NCBI RefSeq assembly: GCF_000972495.1
Contig: NZ_LATM01000009.1
Coordinates: 1 to 64,000 of the forward strand
Direction: 5' to 3'
Origin: Hymenobacter terrenus
GTDB lineage: Bacteria; Bacteroidota; Bacteroidia; Cytophagales; Hymenobacteraceae
DNA length: 64,000 nt
The position numbers were made by a program, and so were the translations under genes. The stretch's first letter is position 1; each line of letters opens with the position of its first letter. The notes under the pieces are model-generated. The model ran no database searches. It was not told the DNA's origin and saw nothing but the letters and a program-made list of their open reading frames with translations. Positions 35,935 to 44,311 of the stretch are shown in pieces.

Positions 35935-35993
35935 AGTGCCTCGTTTAGCCACCTCTCCGTATGAGGTGGGTCTAAACGGGGCACTTCTTTTTT
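35935..35993 (+). terminator. Strong intrinsic terminator of the crotonase operon
   Basis: AGTGCCTCGTTTAG-CCACCTC pairs with GAGGTGG-GT-CTAAACGGGGCACT, with a two-base bulge and one G-U pair, around a short loop, then CTTTTTTT. It begins 158 bases past the NTF2 stop codon and closes the four-gene unit. Confidence 0.88.
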
Positions 35994-36178
35994 GGACGGC
36001 AAATAATAAGCTGTACTTCATCCAAGGGCTCTACCCGGGGGCCACAGGCGTGAGAGGTTTTAGTTGAGTGATAAGTATTTGACACACCGCATGATAAAGC
36101 GAGTGCAGAAGCGTATATTGTGTACTATCAGGCAAATGCGCTCCAAGTTTTTCATCACAGAATCAAATCCACCAAGCT

Positions 36179-38161
36179 ATGAATCGCACTCTTCTCCTCT
36201 TTTTGGTACTACTATACTCGTTCTTTCGGGTGCCAGTGAAGGCCCAAACCAGCACATCAGTAAACGAATTGGTCGATGATATGAATCGGTGTGGAGAGGC
36301 GACCCCTCATGGATTAGACGGGAACGTAAGCTGGCGGGACTGTCCCCGGGTAGGGATGGGGAATAATTCGGGCGGTTTCACGGCCATGATTCCCTGGGGG
36401 CAGGTGTATGAGACGGTAGCCGGCAATCCGGCAACTAATTCCCGGGTTCAATTGAAAGGTCTGCAAGCCCACTACCTCAGTAAGACGGATAACCAATGGC
36501 GTCTGCTGACGGGTTCAGTGGACGTGCAAGGAGCCGCCTACGTAGAAGACTTCGCGGGGGACGTCAATAAGCCCGCTGACCTTCGAAATGAGCCGGATGG
36601 TTCGGTTTCCGTAACGGCAGGCAATGGCTATAATTTCCATTTTTGGTCCTCGAATGGAAGAGCATCTATTAATCCCACTGATATCGCGGGGATACTCATC
36701 ACTTGCCAGGCGCGGTTAATTGTAAACAACCCCAATCTGCCAGATGACCGAGCCAGTGCGAAGTATATTCTATCCGTAGGCGGCGACTACTGGAAGGATT
36801 TAACTGCACGCTGGGACAACTGGACCACCAACGGCGACTTTGCTATTGGTCGGTTTAAATACGTAACATCCGACTGGCGGGTGTTTAGTGCGCACACCCT
36901 GACGGAGAACCAGCTCTGGCAGAATCCGCCGCCAATTCCGCTCATTTCCACGCTACGCAAACCAGAAAACCCTGCGGATGTAACAACCGGCATCGAGTAT
37001 ACCTATTTCACGGGCGCTTGGTCACAGTTACCTGATTTTACGACGCTTGCTCCTGTTAAAAAGGGTGCCCTACCTAATCTTTCACTGAGCCCTAAAACAA
37101 GGGCGGATGATTTTGGCTTTAAATTCACGGGCTATATCGAAGTGCCGACCGATGGCCCGTACACGTTCTATACAGCGACGGACGATGGCAGCCAGCTGTA
37201 TATTGGAAATAGGCTGGTCGTAAATAATGATGGCCTCCACGGGCTGCTAGAAAAATCCGGTACAATAGAGCTACAAGCGGGCAAACATGCCTTCACCGTG
37301 CTTTATTTCGAGAAAGCCGGAAGTGATGCGTTGCGAGTGCAATATGCTGGGCCGGGAATTAGCAGAAGGCTGCTTCCAGCTACTGCATTGTATCGAAACA
37401 CGGCCGCACCTATTGCTGGCAAATACAGAATTAAAGCCTCGCACAGCGGCAAGTACTTAGATGTCAGTAATGCCTCCATAGCTGATGGTGCCAATGTACA
37501 GCAATGGGAGTATACAGGTGGCTTAAATCAGCAATGGGAGATTACTCCTGTAGCCAATGGCTATTACAAAATCATTGGTGTAAGCTCCGGAAAATCGCTG
37601 GATATAACTGGCGCCGGCCTCAATGATGGGGCTAACGTTGCACAATGGACGTACGCTGGCACTGACAATCAACTCTGGAGAATAGAGCCGGCGGGCAATG
37701 GTTACTACAAAATAGTCAATAAAGAAAGCGGCAAAGTAGTAGACGTGAATCTTAATTCAGCCACCAATGGCGGCGTAGATGGCCAAGCCAATGGTGCCAA
37801 TGTGCAGCAATGGACCGCTAATTCAGGCACCAATCAATTATGGAGCCTGGAAAGCATTACTGGTTCTTCAGCACGACCTGCTTTGACTAGCTCGAAAACG
37901 CAGTCTGAAAGTTCGGCCACGCTGTATCCTTTTCCGGCGAACGAGATGGTTCACGTTCAATTTGACGCTCCTAAAACTGGGCTGGTAGAATTAACAGTTA
38001 CTAACCCCGTAGGTGCAGTAGTTATTCGAACTACTAAGCTATTTACGCAAGGGCTAAACCATTACGAATTAGATTTGAGTAACTGTCCAACCGGGCTCTA
38101 TCTGATAAACGTAAAGCAAGCGAACAAAACGGATTCGATGAAGCTGATGGTGACGAAATAA
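36179..38161 (+). CDS. Secreted PA14/ricin-type lectin protein with T9SS sorting domain
   Basis: A 660-residue exported protein. The signal peptide is about residues 1-22 (ends VKAQ). Residues 24-265 form a domain I do not recognise, rich in tryptophan and glycine. A PA14/GLEYA-type sugar-binding module spans about 277-400 (GIEYTYFTGAWSQLPDF, TDDGSQLYIGNRLVV). A ricin-type beta-trefoil follows at about 410-555 with three repeats carrying SGKYLDV, SGKSLDI and SGKVVDV and QW motifs. The C-terminal 75 residues are a T9SS type A sorting domain. The protein probably binds polysaccharide or glycoprotein outside the cell. Lower GC than its surroundings may indicate recent acquisition. It is transcribed alone and ends at a very long hairpin. 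Confidence 0.88.
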   Translation: MNRTLLLFLVLLYSFFRVPVKAQTSTSVNELVDDMNRCGEATPHGLDGNVSWRDCPRVGMGNNSGGFTAMIPWGQVYETVAGNPATNSRVQLKGLQAHYLSKTDNQWRLLTGSVDVQGAAYVEDFAGDVNKPADLRNEPDGSVSVTAGNGYNFHFWSSNGRASINPTDIAGILITCQARLIVNNPNLPDDRASAKYILSVGGDYWKDLTARWDNWTTNGDFAIGRFKYVTSDWRVFSAHTLTENQLWQNPPPIPLISTLRKPENPADVTTGIEYTYFTGAWSQLPDFTTLAPVKKGALPNLSLSPKTRADDFGFKFTGYIEVPTDGPYTFYTATDDGSQLYIGNRLVVNNDGLHGLLEKSGTIELQAGKHAFTVLYFEKAGSDALRVQYAGPGISRRLLPATALYRNTAAPIAGKYRIKASHSGKYLDVSNASIADGANVQQWEYTGGLNQQWEITPVANGYYKIIGVSSGKSLDITGAGLNDGANVAQWTYAGTDNQLWRIEPAGNGYYKIVNKESGKVVDVNLNSATNGGVDGQANGANVQQWTANSGTNQLWSLESITGSSARPALTSSKTQSESSATLYPFPANEMVHVQFDAPKTGLVELTVTNPVGAVVIRTTKLFTQGLNHYELDLSNCPTGLYLINVKQANKTDSMKLMVTK

Positions 38162-38184
38162 TCCACCAGTTTTTTCGTATTAAT

Positions 38185-38245
38185 CAAACTAACCCGACCT
38201 GTACAATAAGCTGAATTTGCTTATTGTACAGGTCGGGTTAGTTTG
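38185..38245. terminator. 27-bp perfect hairpin, probable bidirectional terminator
   Basis: Bases 38185-38211 and 38219-38245 are perfect inverted copies around the loop TGAATTT. It begins 24 bases after the lectin gene. The ends carry AAAC and GTTT, so a modest U-rich tail exists on the plus strand. The stem is unusually long. The rest of 38162-38589 shows no gene. Confidence 0.8.
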
Positions 38246-38589
38246 TATGCGAGGGCGACTGGCTGCATAATAGACTCCCAAATTTTGTAACTGCATGTAA
38301 GCCTAATTATTTTCTTTTCAATGTCTCACTCGCAGCAGACTATGGCAAGGAAGTCTAAGCCCTAACTTTTTCGGTCCGCATTGCCAGAAGTCTTGTAACG
38401 CTTAACGCTGGGGTACATGAATACGCACATTTCGTTGAATAAGTGATTAACTCAACGGGAAACGACATGGACTTGGGTGTAGGAGTGAACAAAATGATTT
38501 ACTCCTACCGAACGGTCGTACTTATGTTATTATAATTATAAATAACAAAAATCCTTCTATCTATTACGCTATGGGCAGGGTCCGCAAGC

Positions 38590-39237
38590 TTAAGCGGACT
38601 TTGCCAGTAGCTCTGTCAAGGTTTGAATTTCGGCCTCCAAGGCGGCAATTCGCACCAGCAGCAAGGCCAGCGCCGTGTCGGTATCGGGCCGGAGGGCCGG
38701 GGCTACAGGCAAGGAGGTAGTCAACTCATCGAGCCAGCGCCGCAGGTGAGCCTGCTCAGCTGGAGCATCCGCCGCAGGGTCATGGGGGGTAGGCACGAGC
38801 AGCGTTTCCAGTAATGGTAAGGCCCAGCGGCGGCGCTCTTCGTCGGCAGCGCGGCTAGCTAGCACATAGAGGTTACGACGCAGGTAGGCCAAGCGGCGCG
38901 CACATTGGCGCTGCCGCTGGTGAAGGGCTCCAGCTGCCAGAGTAGCCGGCCCCGCCAACTCCGGGTTAAATAGCGGCTTCGCGGCCGGTAGCACGAAAAC
39001 CCGAGCCGAGGGAGCGGCTTGGCCCCGGCCTTCGGGCGGGGGCAACAGTTGCGCCAAACGGGTCAGACGTAGGTTGGTTTGCGGGGAAGCTCGGCGGCGG
39101 CCAGCTTCCAAATGAGCCACATAAGCACCCCGCATGCCGAAATAGCGGCCCAACTCAGCCTGGGTGAGACCGAAATAAGTGCGCACGGCCAATAGCAGTG
39201 AGGTGGAAGCAATCGAATGAGTAAGGACGCGGGCCAT
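38590..39237 (-). CDS. Helix-turn-helix (XRE-like) protein behind a palindromic repeat array
   Basis: A 215-residue protein. An N-terminal helix-turn-helix of the XRE/Cro type covers about residues 15-60 (TYFGLTQAELGRYFGMRGAYVAHLEAGRR). The remainder is a long, charged, alanine- and leucine-rich region with coiled-coil character (RQRQCARRLAYLRRNLYVLASRAADEERRRW and LLVRIAALEAEIQTLTELL at the end). I recognise no further domain. The start codon at 39237 is directly abutted by the first of four 41-bp repeats, so the repeats cover the promoter and 5' end of the mRNA. Autoregulation through those repeats is the likeliest role. It could instead be a nucleoid or partition-type protein. Confidence 0.72.
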   Translation of the reverse strand: MARVLTHSIASTSLLLAVRTYFGLTQAELGRYFGMRGAYVAHLEAGRRRASPQTNLRLTRLAQLLPPPEGRGQAAPSARVFVLPAAKPLFNPELAGPATLAAGALHQRQRQCARRLAYLRRNLYVLASRAADEERRRWALPLLETLLVPTPHDPAADAPAEQAHLRRWLDELTTSLPVAPALRPDTDTALALLLVRIAALEAEIQTLTELLAKSA

Positions 39238-39395
39238 GGAGAGAATCTGGAGGAATAATTTATATTGTCTCCAAAGATGGAGAGAAAGTAAATTATTTTC
39301 TTCGATTCTCTCCTAATTTGGAGAGAATGTAAAATGTTTTCTCAGATTCTCTCCTGAAGTGGAGATAATGTGAATTATTCTTTCGGATTCTCTCC
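39238..39395. repeat. Four 41-bp tandem repeats, each with a 35-base palindromic box
   Basis: Boxes start at 39238, 39279, 39320 and 39361, exactly 41 bases apart, and each is 35 bases. Each begins GGAGA and ends in (A/G)TTCTCTCC or, in the first, TTGTCTCC. The arms GGAGAGAAT and ATTCTCTCC are inverted copies. The middle is A/T rich. The array abuts the start codon of the helix-turn-helix gene on the minus strand. The spacing is close to four turns of DNA, so the boxes face the same side. Confidence 0.85.
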
Positions 39396-39946
39396 ATTTT
39401 GTTTAGTCTGGTCACTATTACCTATCTTTTCCTTGTAGTCATTAGGTGAATACTAGAACTTAGATAGCCTGAGATTTCCGAATAAAATTCCTAGTTTAAA
39501 ATAGGTAACTTCCCGCTCTCTACCCATGTAGCCTTTCTTTCCATATGGCTCTACCTGTTGCTGCTGCCATTACCTGCGGCGGCACTCCTCTGGCTCAAGG
39601 TGACTACTACTACCTGACGCAGTGCAAGACTTATTCAGAGCGCACGTACTCACTATCGCCGCGCCCTTCGACCGGGTGGAAAGCATGTAGCTCCCTTCTT
39701 TGCTAAAGCCCCCGACCGGTTGCAGGGCCAACACGTGGCAGTTTAGCTTCAGGCTGAATCATGCCTCGTAGCGTCCTTTCACAACTCACTAGCAGAGAAA
39801 CTTGAAGAACACCCATGACAAACAACAAATAGCCAGAGATTATACCTATACTTGTCTGTCAATAGCAAGCGAGAGGTAGTCTCCATACGGCTTGCTTTTT
39901 TCTCGTCTTCTACCATCGTCCAACTGCGCGTTGGCGACTTTCGTCC
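39396..39946. other. 551-base intergenic region
   Basis: It lies between the divergent helix-turn-helix gene and the helix-hairpin-helix gene. No convincing frame, RNA gene or repeat beyond the array on its left was seen. Confidence 0.45.
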
Positions 39947-40972
39947 ATGGCCGCTATGCCCCCCTCGCCGCGTCCCCGCTGGTCCTGGTCCAACTCCGGC
40001 CCGATGCGCTGGATACGGCGGCATTTGGGTTACTCCCGGGGCGAAGCTAGGGGGATGGTTGGGCTTCTGGCCCTCATGCTGGCTGCCAGTGTAGTACCGC
40101 TGCTACTGCGCCCGGAACTACCCATTTACCTTTCTGCAGCTGACCAGCAAGGGCTTGACAAACTGGTGGCGGATCTTAAGGAGCACCGGACATCGGATAA
40201 TAGCTACGCCTCGCGCTACCCCAAGCGGGAGTACAAAAAGGCTGACCGGGGCACCTCGCGCTATCCCGTGGTACCGCGAATACGTCTGGCGCCTTTCGAC
40301 CCCAACGCACTGACGGCCGAAGGCTGGGAGGCCCGAGGCGTTCCGCATTTCGTGGCCGCCCGCCTCGTGAAATACCGCACGGCAGCCGGCGGATTCAAAG
40401 CCAAGGCCCAGGTAAAGAAAATGTACGGACTCGACGACTCCGTGTACCAACGGCTGGCCCCGTTCATGCAGCTCCCCGACGAAGCGCCCAAGCACAATGA
40501 GCGGGTTGATTACGCCACGGTTAGCGACTCACCCGGCAAATTCCCGCGCAAGCCGCGCAACCTGCAGCCGTTCGACCTGAACACTGCCGACACCACGCAG
40601 CTGATGCAGATTCGCGGCATCGGGGCGGGCCGGGCCAAATGGGTGGTGAAGTATCGCAACCAGCTCGGCGGCTACTTGCGGGAAGAGCAGTTAGACGAAG
40701 TTTTCGTGTTGCGGGATGCCCCAGATTTGCGCGACAGCTTGAAGAAGTACACCTTCGTTGCTCCCGGTTACACGCCTAAACTGGTGAATGTGAACACCGC
40801 TTCTTTCGATGAAATGTACTTGCAGCCCTACATCGGCAAGCCACGGGCGCGCCTTATCGTGGCGTATCGCAACCAGCACGGCCCATTTAAGCGAGTGGAA
40901 GACCTGAAGCAGATTCCTATTTTGAAGGAGGAAGACTGGGAAAAGATGCGTCCCTATCTGCGCTGTGAGTAG
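39947..40972 (+). CDS. Helix-hairpin-helix (ComEA-type) domain protein with N-terminal membrane anchor
   Basis: A 341-residue protein. A basic N-terminus and a hydrophobic segment (GMVGLLALMLAASVVPLLL) suggest a single membrane anchor with the rest outside the cytoplasm. At least three helix-hairpin-helix units follow. One near residues 205-245 has FDLNTADTTQLMQIRGIGAGRAKWVVKYR, a second near 280-320 has VNVNTASFDEMYLQPYIGKPRARLIVAYR, and an earlier one near 120-165 is FDPNALTAEGWEARGVP. These modules bind DNA non-specifically. ComEA proteins act in DNA uptake; Bacteroidota carry long relatives of this kind whose role is not settled. Initiation could also be at 39956. Confidence 0.82.
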   Translation: MAAMPPSPRPRWSWSNSGPMRWIRRHLGYSRGEARGMVGLLALMLAASVVPLLLRPELPIYLSAADQQGLDKLVADLKEHRTSDNSYASRYPKREYKKADRGTSRYPVVPRIRLAPFDPNALTAEGWEARGVPHFVAARLVKYRTAAGGFKAKAQVKKMYGLDDSVYQRLAPFMQLPDEAPKHNERVDYATVSDSPGKFPRKPRNLQPFDLNTADTTQLMQIRGIGAGRAKWVVKYRNQLGGYLREEQLDEVFVLRDAPDLRDSLKKYTFVAPGYTPKLVNVNTASFDEMYLQPYIGKPRARLIVAYRNQHGPFKRVEDLKQIPILKEEDWEKMRPYLRCE

Positions 40973-41160
40973 CACGGTACTCCTGCGAAAAAAGGGAGGC
41001 TCCGAGTACATCATCAGCGCCAAGCCGCGGGCGACGCTGCTCTATATCGTGCGCGAAAAGAGGGGGCGACATCGGCGAAATTTCTGTGACGGGTATATCC
41101 ACCGCTGTAGCCAATGCCGTATTCCTGCCCAAAAAGATAGTGAGCAGAAAGCCAGCATAG

Positions 41161-41805
41161 ATGCCTGAATCACCCGCCGAATCCGCTTCCAGCGCCACTA
41201 CTCCAGCTTTTCCGAGGACGGTAGCCCTGTTGTTACTGGCCGCCGGGGCTTCCACTCGCATGGGCCAGCCGAAGCAGTTGCTCCCCTACCGTGGCCGCAC
41301 GCTACTGCGTCACGCTGCCGAAACCGCCGTGGCTACCGGCTGCACGCCCATTGTGCTGGTCACCGGAGCTATTCACGATGCTTTAGCAGCCGAGGTAACC
41401 GATTTACCCCTGCAAATAACTCACAATCCAGCTTGGCGAACTGGCATGGCTTCGTCTATAAAAGTTGGTTTGGCGATGGTGGCCGATGCCCATCCCACCG
41501 CCTGCCTCATCATGCTGACCGACCAGCCGCTGGTGACGCCAGAATTACTGCGGCTGTTAGTAGCGCAACAGCAGCAAAACCAAGCGCCTATCGTGGCGGC
41601 CGCTTACGGTGATACGCTGGGTGTACCCGCTATTTTTGACCAAACCATGCTACCAGCCCTGCACCAGCTGGAGGGCGCGCAAGGTGCTACTCGTCTTATC
41701 GCCAGCTTGGGCGCGGCCGTCGGCCACGTGCCTTTCCCAGCTGGCTTGCTGGATGTGGATACACCAGAACAATACGCTGCTCTGCTGAGTACAGAGCCGA
41801 TCTAA
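41161..41805 (+). CDS. Nucleotidyltransferase of the MobA/MocA type
   Basis: A 214-residue protein with the nucleotide-binding opening LLAAGASTRMGQPKQLLPYRGRTLL and the LIMLTDQPLVTPELL motif, whose aspartate binds the metal. These match the NTP-transferase family that includes MocA, which makes the cytosine dinucleotide form of molybdenum cofactor, and its relatives in xanthine dehydrogenase maturation. The segment NPAWRTGMASSIKVGL is typical of this subgroup. No molybdoenzyme or other cofactor gene is nearby, so the substrate is not certain. Cytoplasmic. A dispersed inverted repeat lies just downstream at 41885-41982. Confidence 0.86.
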   Translation: MPESPAESASSATTPAFPRTVALLLLAAGASTRMGQPKQLLPYRGRTLLRHAAETAVATGCTPIVLVTGAIHDALAAEVTDLPLQITHNPAWRTGMASSIKVGLAMVADAHPTACLIMLTDQPLVTPELLRLLVAQQQQNQAPIVAAAYGDTLGVPAIFDQTMLPALHQLEGAQGATRLIASLGAAVGHVPFPAGLLDVDTPEQYAALLSTEPI

Positions 41806-41884
41806 CCGTGCCACTGCTTCTCCCCGATACTCGTAAGCCAGCGGTTCTGCGGCCAGGTTATAGTTAGCGCGGCTTCGTATTCCC

Positions 41885-41982
41885 GTAGCGCGAACTCTGT
41901 CGTTCACGTCCCCGGCAGATACCCGAACGATGGCCAAACAATGCGACCAGCGTGAGCACGCGAACAACAGAGTTCGCGCTAC
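41885..41982. repeat. Dispersed inverted repeat, GTAGCGCGAACT family, copy 3 (best-preserved)
   Basis: GTAGCGCGAACTCTGT at 41885-41900 and ACAGAGTTCGCGCTAC at 41967-41982 are perfect 16-base inverted ends around a 66-base interior. The flank to the right (ATACATTCATTCCAAGATT) resembles the flank of copy 2. The element lies between the MocA-like gene and the DUF1772 gene, whose 3' ends converge. No protein is encoded inside. Confidence 0.7.
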
Positions 41983-42036
41983 AATACATTCATTCCAAGA
42001 TTGCGCTAGAAGACCTGTTTGGAGAGCGGTGGAGGG

Positions 42037-42570
42037 TCAAAGTACCTCGTTTGTCTCCTCTGCTTGGCTGGGGCGAGCCGGATCAGCCGACAAGCAGGCG
42101 CAGATGGACAGGACTAAGGAAACTGTGCTAGCGAGTGTCCGGATGTCGTGCCACTTATTCCACGGTCCGGCAAAGCGGGTTCGGGCCGTAGCTGCTTGTT
42201 CCGATGAAGCAGTACGGAGAGGAAATTGGGCCAAAGTCTCATTCAGGGGAATATTAGCCGCAACCGTCACCCCCAATCCACCAATCAGGTAAATAGCTGA
42301 TGCGCAGACTAACAAGGTAAACCGCCGCGACCATGCTCGGCGGGCATGCAGCACGGCGGCCAGCGGCAGGAAAATGGGCGCCCCAAAAAAGCTGGCAGCG
42401 AAAACCGGGTTTTGAATTACCTGATTAATTGCTTGCATGCCGGCAATGTAAGCGGGGTCTGGCAGACGCGCGAAACCTGGATTTACGGCCACGGAGAATC
42501 CGTAGAACACACCGGCTACCAAGCCGGTCGTGGTAGTGGCTAGTACTAAGACGATGGTATTGCTGCGCAT
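42037..42570 (-). CDS. DUF1772 family membrane protein (anthrone oxygenase-like)
   Basis: A 177-residue protein with four hydrophobic segments (TIVLVLATTTTGLVAGVFYGFSVAV, NPVFAASFFGAPIFLPLAAVL, FTLLVCASAIYLIGGLGVTVAAN, and a C-terminal helix). NIPLNETLA and the W.KWH.IRTLAS segment are signatures of the DUF1772 family, which includes fungal anthrone oxygenases. The bacterial role is not established. It starts 15 bases after the NAD(P)-binding protein gene and shares its transcript. The adjacent AraC-type gene is the obvious regulator. Confidence 0.85.
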   Translation of the reverse strand: MRSNTIVLVLATTTTGLVAGVFYGFSVAVNPGFARLPDPAYIAGMQAINQVIQNPVFAASFFGAPIFLPLAAVLHARRAWSRRFTLLVCASAIYLIGGLGVTVAANIPLNETLAQFPLRTASSEQAATARTRFAGPWNKWHDIRTLASTVSLVLSICACLSADPARPSQAEETNEVL

Positions 42571-42585
42571 AAAACAAGGAGGTAG

Positions 42586-43215
42586 TTAATACGACAAGCT
42601 TGCAGCTTTGCGCAGATAGGTGACATCGTGCAGCTGCTTCAGCATGAAATCGGCTACATCGGCGCGCGATATTTTAATCTTTAGCCCTTTCTCAGTGGCC
42701 GGGAAACCGTGCCGATACACCCCCGTCCGAGCACCATTGGTGAGGGTGGCGGGGCGAGCAATAGTCCAGGCCAGCGGGCTCTGGCGGATAAGGCTTTCCT
42801 GCAGTTCAGAATCGGCAAATGCGTGGCGAAGAAAGAGCGGCACAATTAGATACTTGTAAGAAAAAGGCAGGGCGGCTTGGCTGTCACCCATGCCGAGAGT
42901 CGTCAGGCAGACGAAGCGCCCGACCCCAGCCGCAGCCATGGCCGCCAAGATGTGCCGCGTGCCTTCCGAACGTACGGCAACTTTCTCTGTGGCAGGCGCC
43001 CCAAGGGCGGATAAGACGGCTTCGTGGCCGGGCATGACCTGCCTGACGGCCGCAAAATCCATGACGTCACCTTGCACAATCCGCAGTTGGGGGTGCCTAA
43101 TCGCGAGCTTGGCGGGAGTACGGGCAAACGCCGTAACGGTGTGGCCTTGCGCCAGAGCCTGCTCAACCAGCGCACGTCCCGTGCCGCCAGTTGAGCCAAA
43201 AATGAGGATGTTCAT
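42586..43215 (-). CDS. NAD(P)-binding atypical SDR protein
   Basis: A 209-residue Rossmann-fold protein of the atypical short-chain dehydrogenase group, close to the BVR-B/NmrA-like proteins. The nucleotide motif is GSTGGTGRALVEQAL at the N-terminus (after MNILIF), and LRIVQGDVMDFAAVRQ and LTTLGMGDSQAALPFSYKYLIVPLFLRHAFADSELQE follow. Such proteins often act as NADPH-dependent reductases or redox sensors without a classical YxxxK pair. The ATG at 43215 is chosen over an upstream in-frame start at 43260 because the family begins directly at MNILIFG. Cytoplasmic. Confidence 0.86.
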   Translation of the reverse strand: MNILIFGSTGGTGRALVEQALAQGHTVTAFARTPAKLAIRHPQLRIVQGDVMDFAAVRQVMPGHEAVLSALGAPATEKVAVRSEGTRHILAAMAAAGVGRFVCLTTLGMGDSQAALPFSYKYLIVPLFLRHAFADSELQESLIRQSPLAWTIARPATLTNGARTGVYRHGFPATEKGLKIKISRADVADFMLKQLHDVTYLRKAASLSY

Positions 43216-43282
43216 CGTATTTGCTTTTTTGACAAAGTACGAGGGCACCTCAACCCGCAAAATAGAACAAAAGCGACAGCCG

Positions 43283-44101
43283 CTATCGGACTAGCTCCGT
43301 AAAATTATCGACCAACCCGTTGGCATATTTCTGATACTGATAAGGTGAAAAGCCCGCAAACTCCTTGAAAGTCCGAATGTGATGCGACTGGTCGGCATAA
43401 TCGTTTTCGAGCGCCACGTCAGAAAGCTTGTCATACCGCTGATTCCGCAGCTGCTGCAACGACGCTTGAAATTGGCAGATTCTGGCAAAGAGCTTAGGCG
43501 AAAGGCCCACGCATTGCTTGAACTTTCGCTGAAAGCTTCGTTCAGATATTCCCAACCGCTGCTGCAGGTTTTGCAAGGAGGCACGGCCTCCCGAATCCAT
43601 AAGCTGCGTCAGGCAGTGCCGTATACCATCGCCGACAAGCACTTGGTTTTTCCTGACCTTGGCGAGTAAGTAGGCCGATAGAAGCTCAATCTGGTCGCTC
43701 AGCGCAGGCGTATTGCTCAACTGTTCGGAAAGATGCGCGGCCTGGGTTGTCGAAAGCAGGTCCGGGTCTACGCAGGAGTCGGTCAACTCATCAGCATCAA
43801 GTCCAAAAACCGAAGTCAGGGCGGTGGAATAGAAACAGACTCCCAGAATGCGAAAAGAGCCCTGAGCATAGGCTTCTCCCGACCTTGTGGCCTGCCCGTA
43901 CAGCAGCAGACGCGGCCAAGGCTCATGCGTTTGGTCGTAGAATAAGGCGTGTCCCACCTGCTGGAAAAGAAGCCCCGGGCAACCATCCGCTATGGTTCTA
44001 AACGTTCTGGAAACCACATCCCCGTCACGGTTTTCCAGCGTCCAGAAATATCGAACGTACTCTCTGAGAAAATCAGGCGGAGCAATTTGCTGAAAGTGCA
44101 T
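43283..44101 (-). CDS. AraC-family transcriptional regulator
   Basis: A 272-residue soluble regulator. The N-terminal 150 residues are a cupin-like sensor of the DUF6597 type (APPDFLREYVRYFWTLEN, LLLYGQATRSGEAYAQG). The C-terminal domain has two helix-turn-helix units: SLQNLQQRLGISERSFQRKFKQCVG and KLSDVALENDYADQSHHIRTFKEFAGFSP. It lies 67 bases upstream of the NAD(P)-binding protein and DUF1772 genes on the same strand, so it may be cotranscribed with them or control them. The stretch 44102-44311 between it and the MFS gene has no gene. Confidence 0.87.
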   Translation of the reverse strand: MHFQQIAPPDFLREYVRYFWTLENRDGDVVSRTFRTIADGCPGLLFQQVGHALFYDQTHEPWPRLLLYGQATRSGEAYAQGSFRILGVCFYSTALTSVFGLDADELTDSCVDPDLLSTTQAAHLSEQLSNTPALSDQIELLSAYLLAKVRKNQVLVGDGIRHCLTQLMDSGGRASLQNLQQRLGISERSFQRKFKQCVGLSPKLFARICQFQASLQQLRNQRYDKLSDVALENDYADQSHHIRTFKEFAGFSPYQYQKYANGLVDNFTELVR

Positions 44102-44311
44102 AGCGCAGCATTTTTACAGTACTTCCAAATTACCTTTTTAGGTATCCGAACAAACGTAACAGCACCAACAGGTCGGTCCGGCAGAGCGGATCGAAGCATC
44201 TCGCTCACATCGTTGAATCGCAGGTCAGCAGAGCTAATAATTGATTTACTGCAAAATACACGCCTTTTAGGATTTACTTAGCAAGGAAGTATTCTATGCT
44301 CCTTTGTTACC

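Noticed and set aside
36179..38161. Insertion sequence or phage cargo because of lower GC
   Set aside because: No transposase, terminal repeats or phage genes flank it; the protein itself is a normal T9SS secreted lectin.
39238..39395. CRISPR array or plasmid-type replication iterons
   Set aside because: Units are 35-base palindromes separated by only 6 bases, with no spacer-sized variable segments and no cas or replication-initiator gene nearby.
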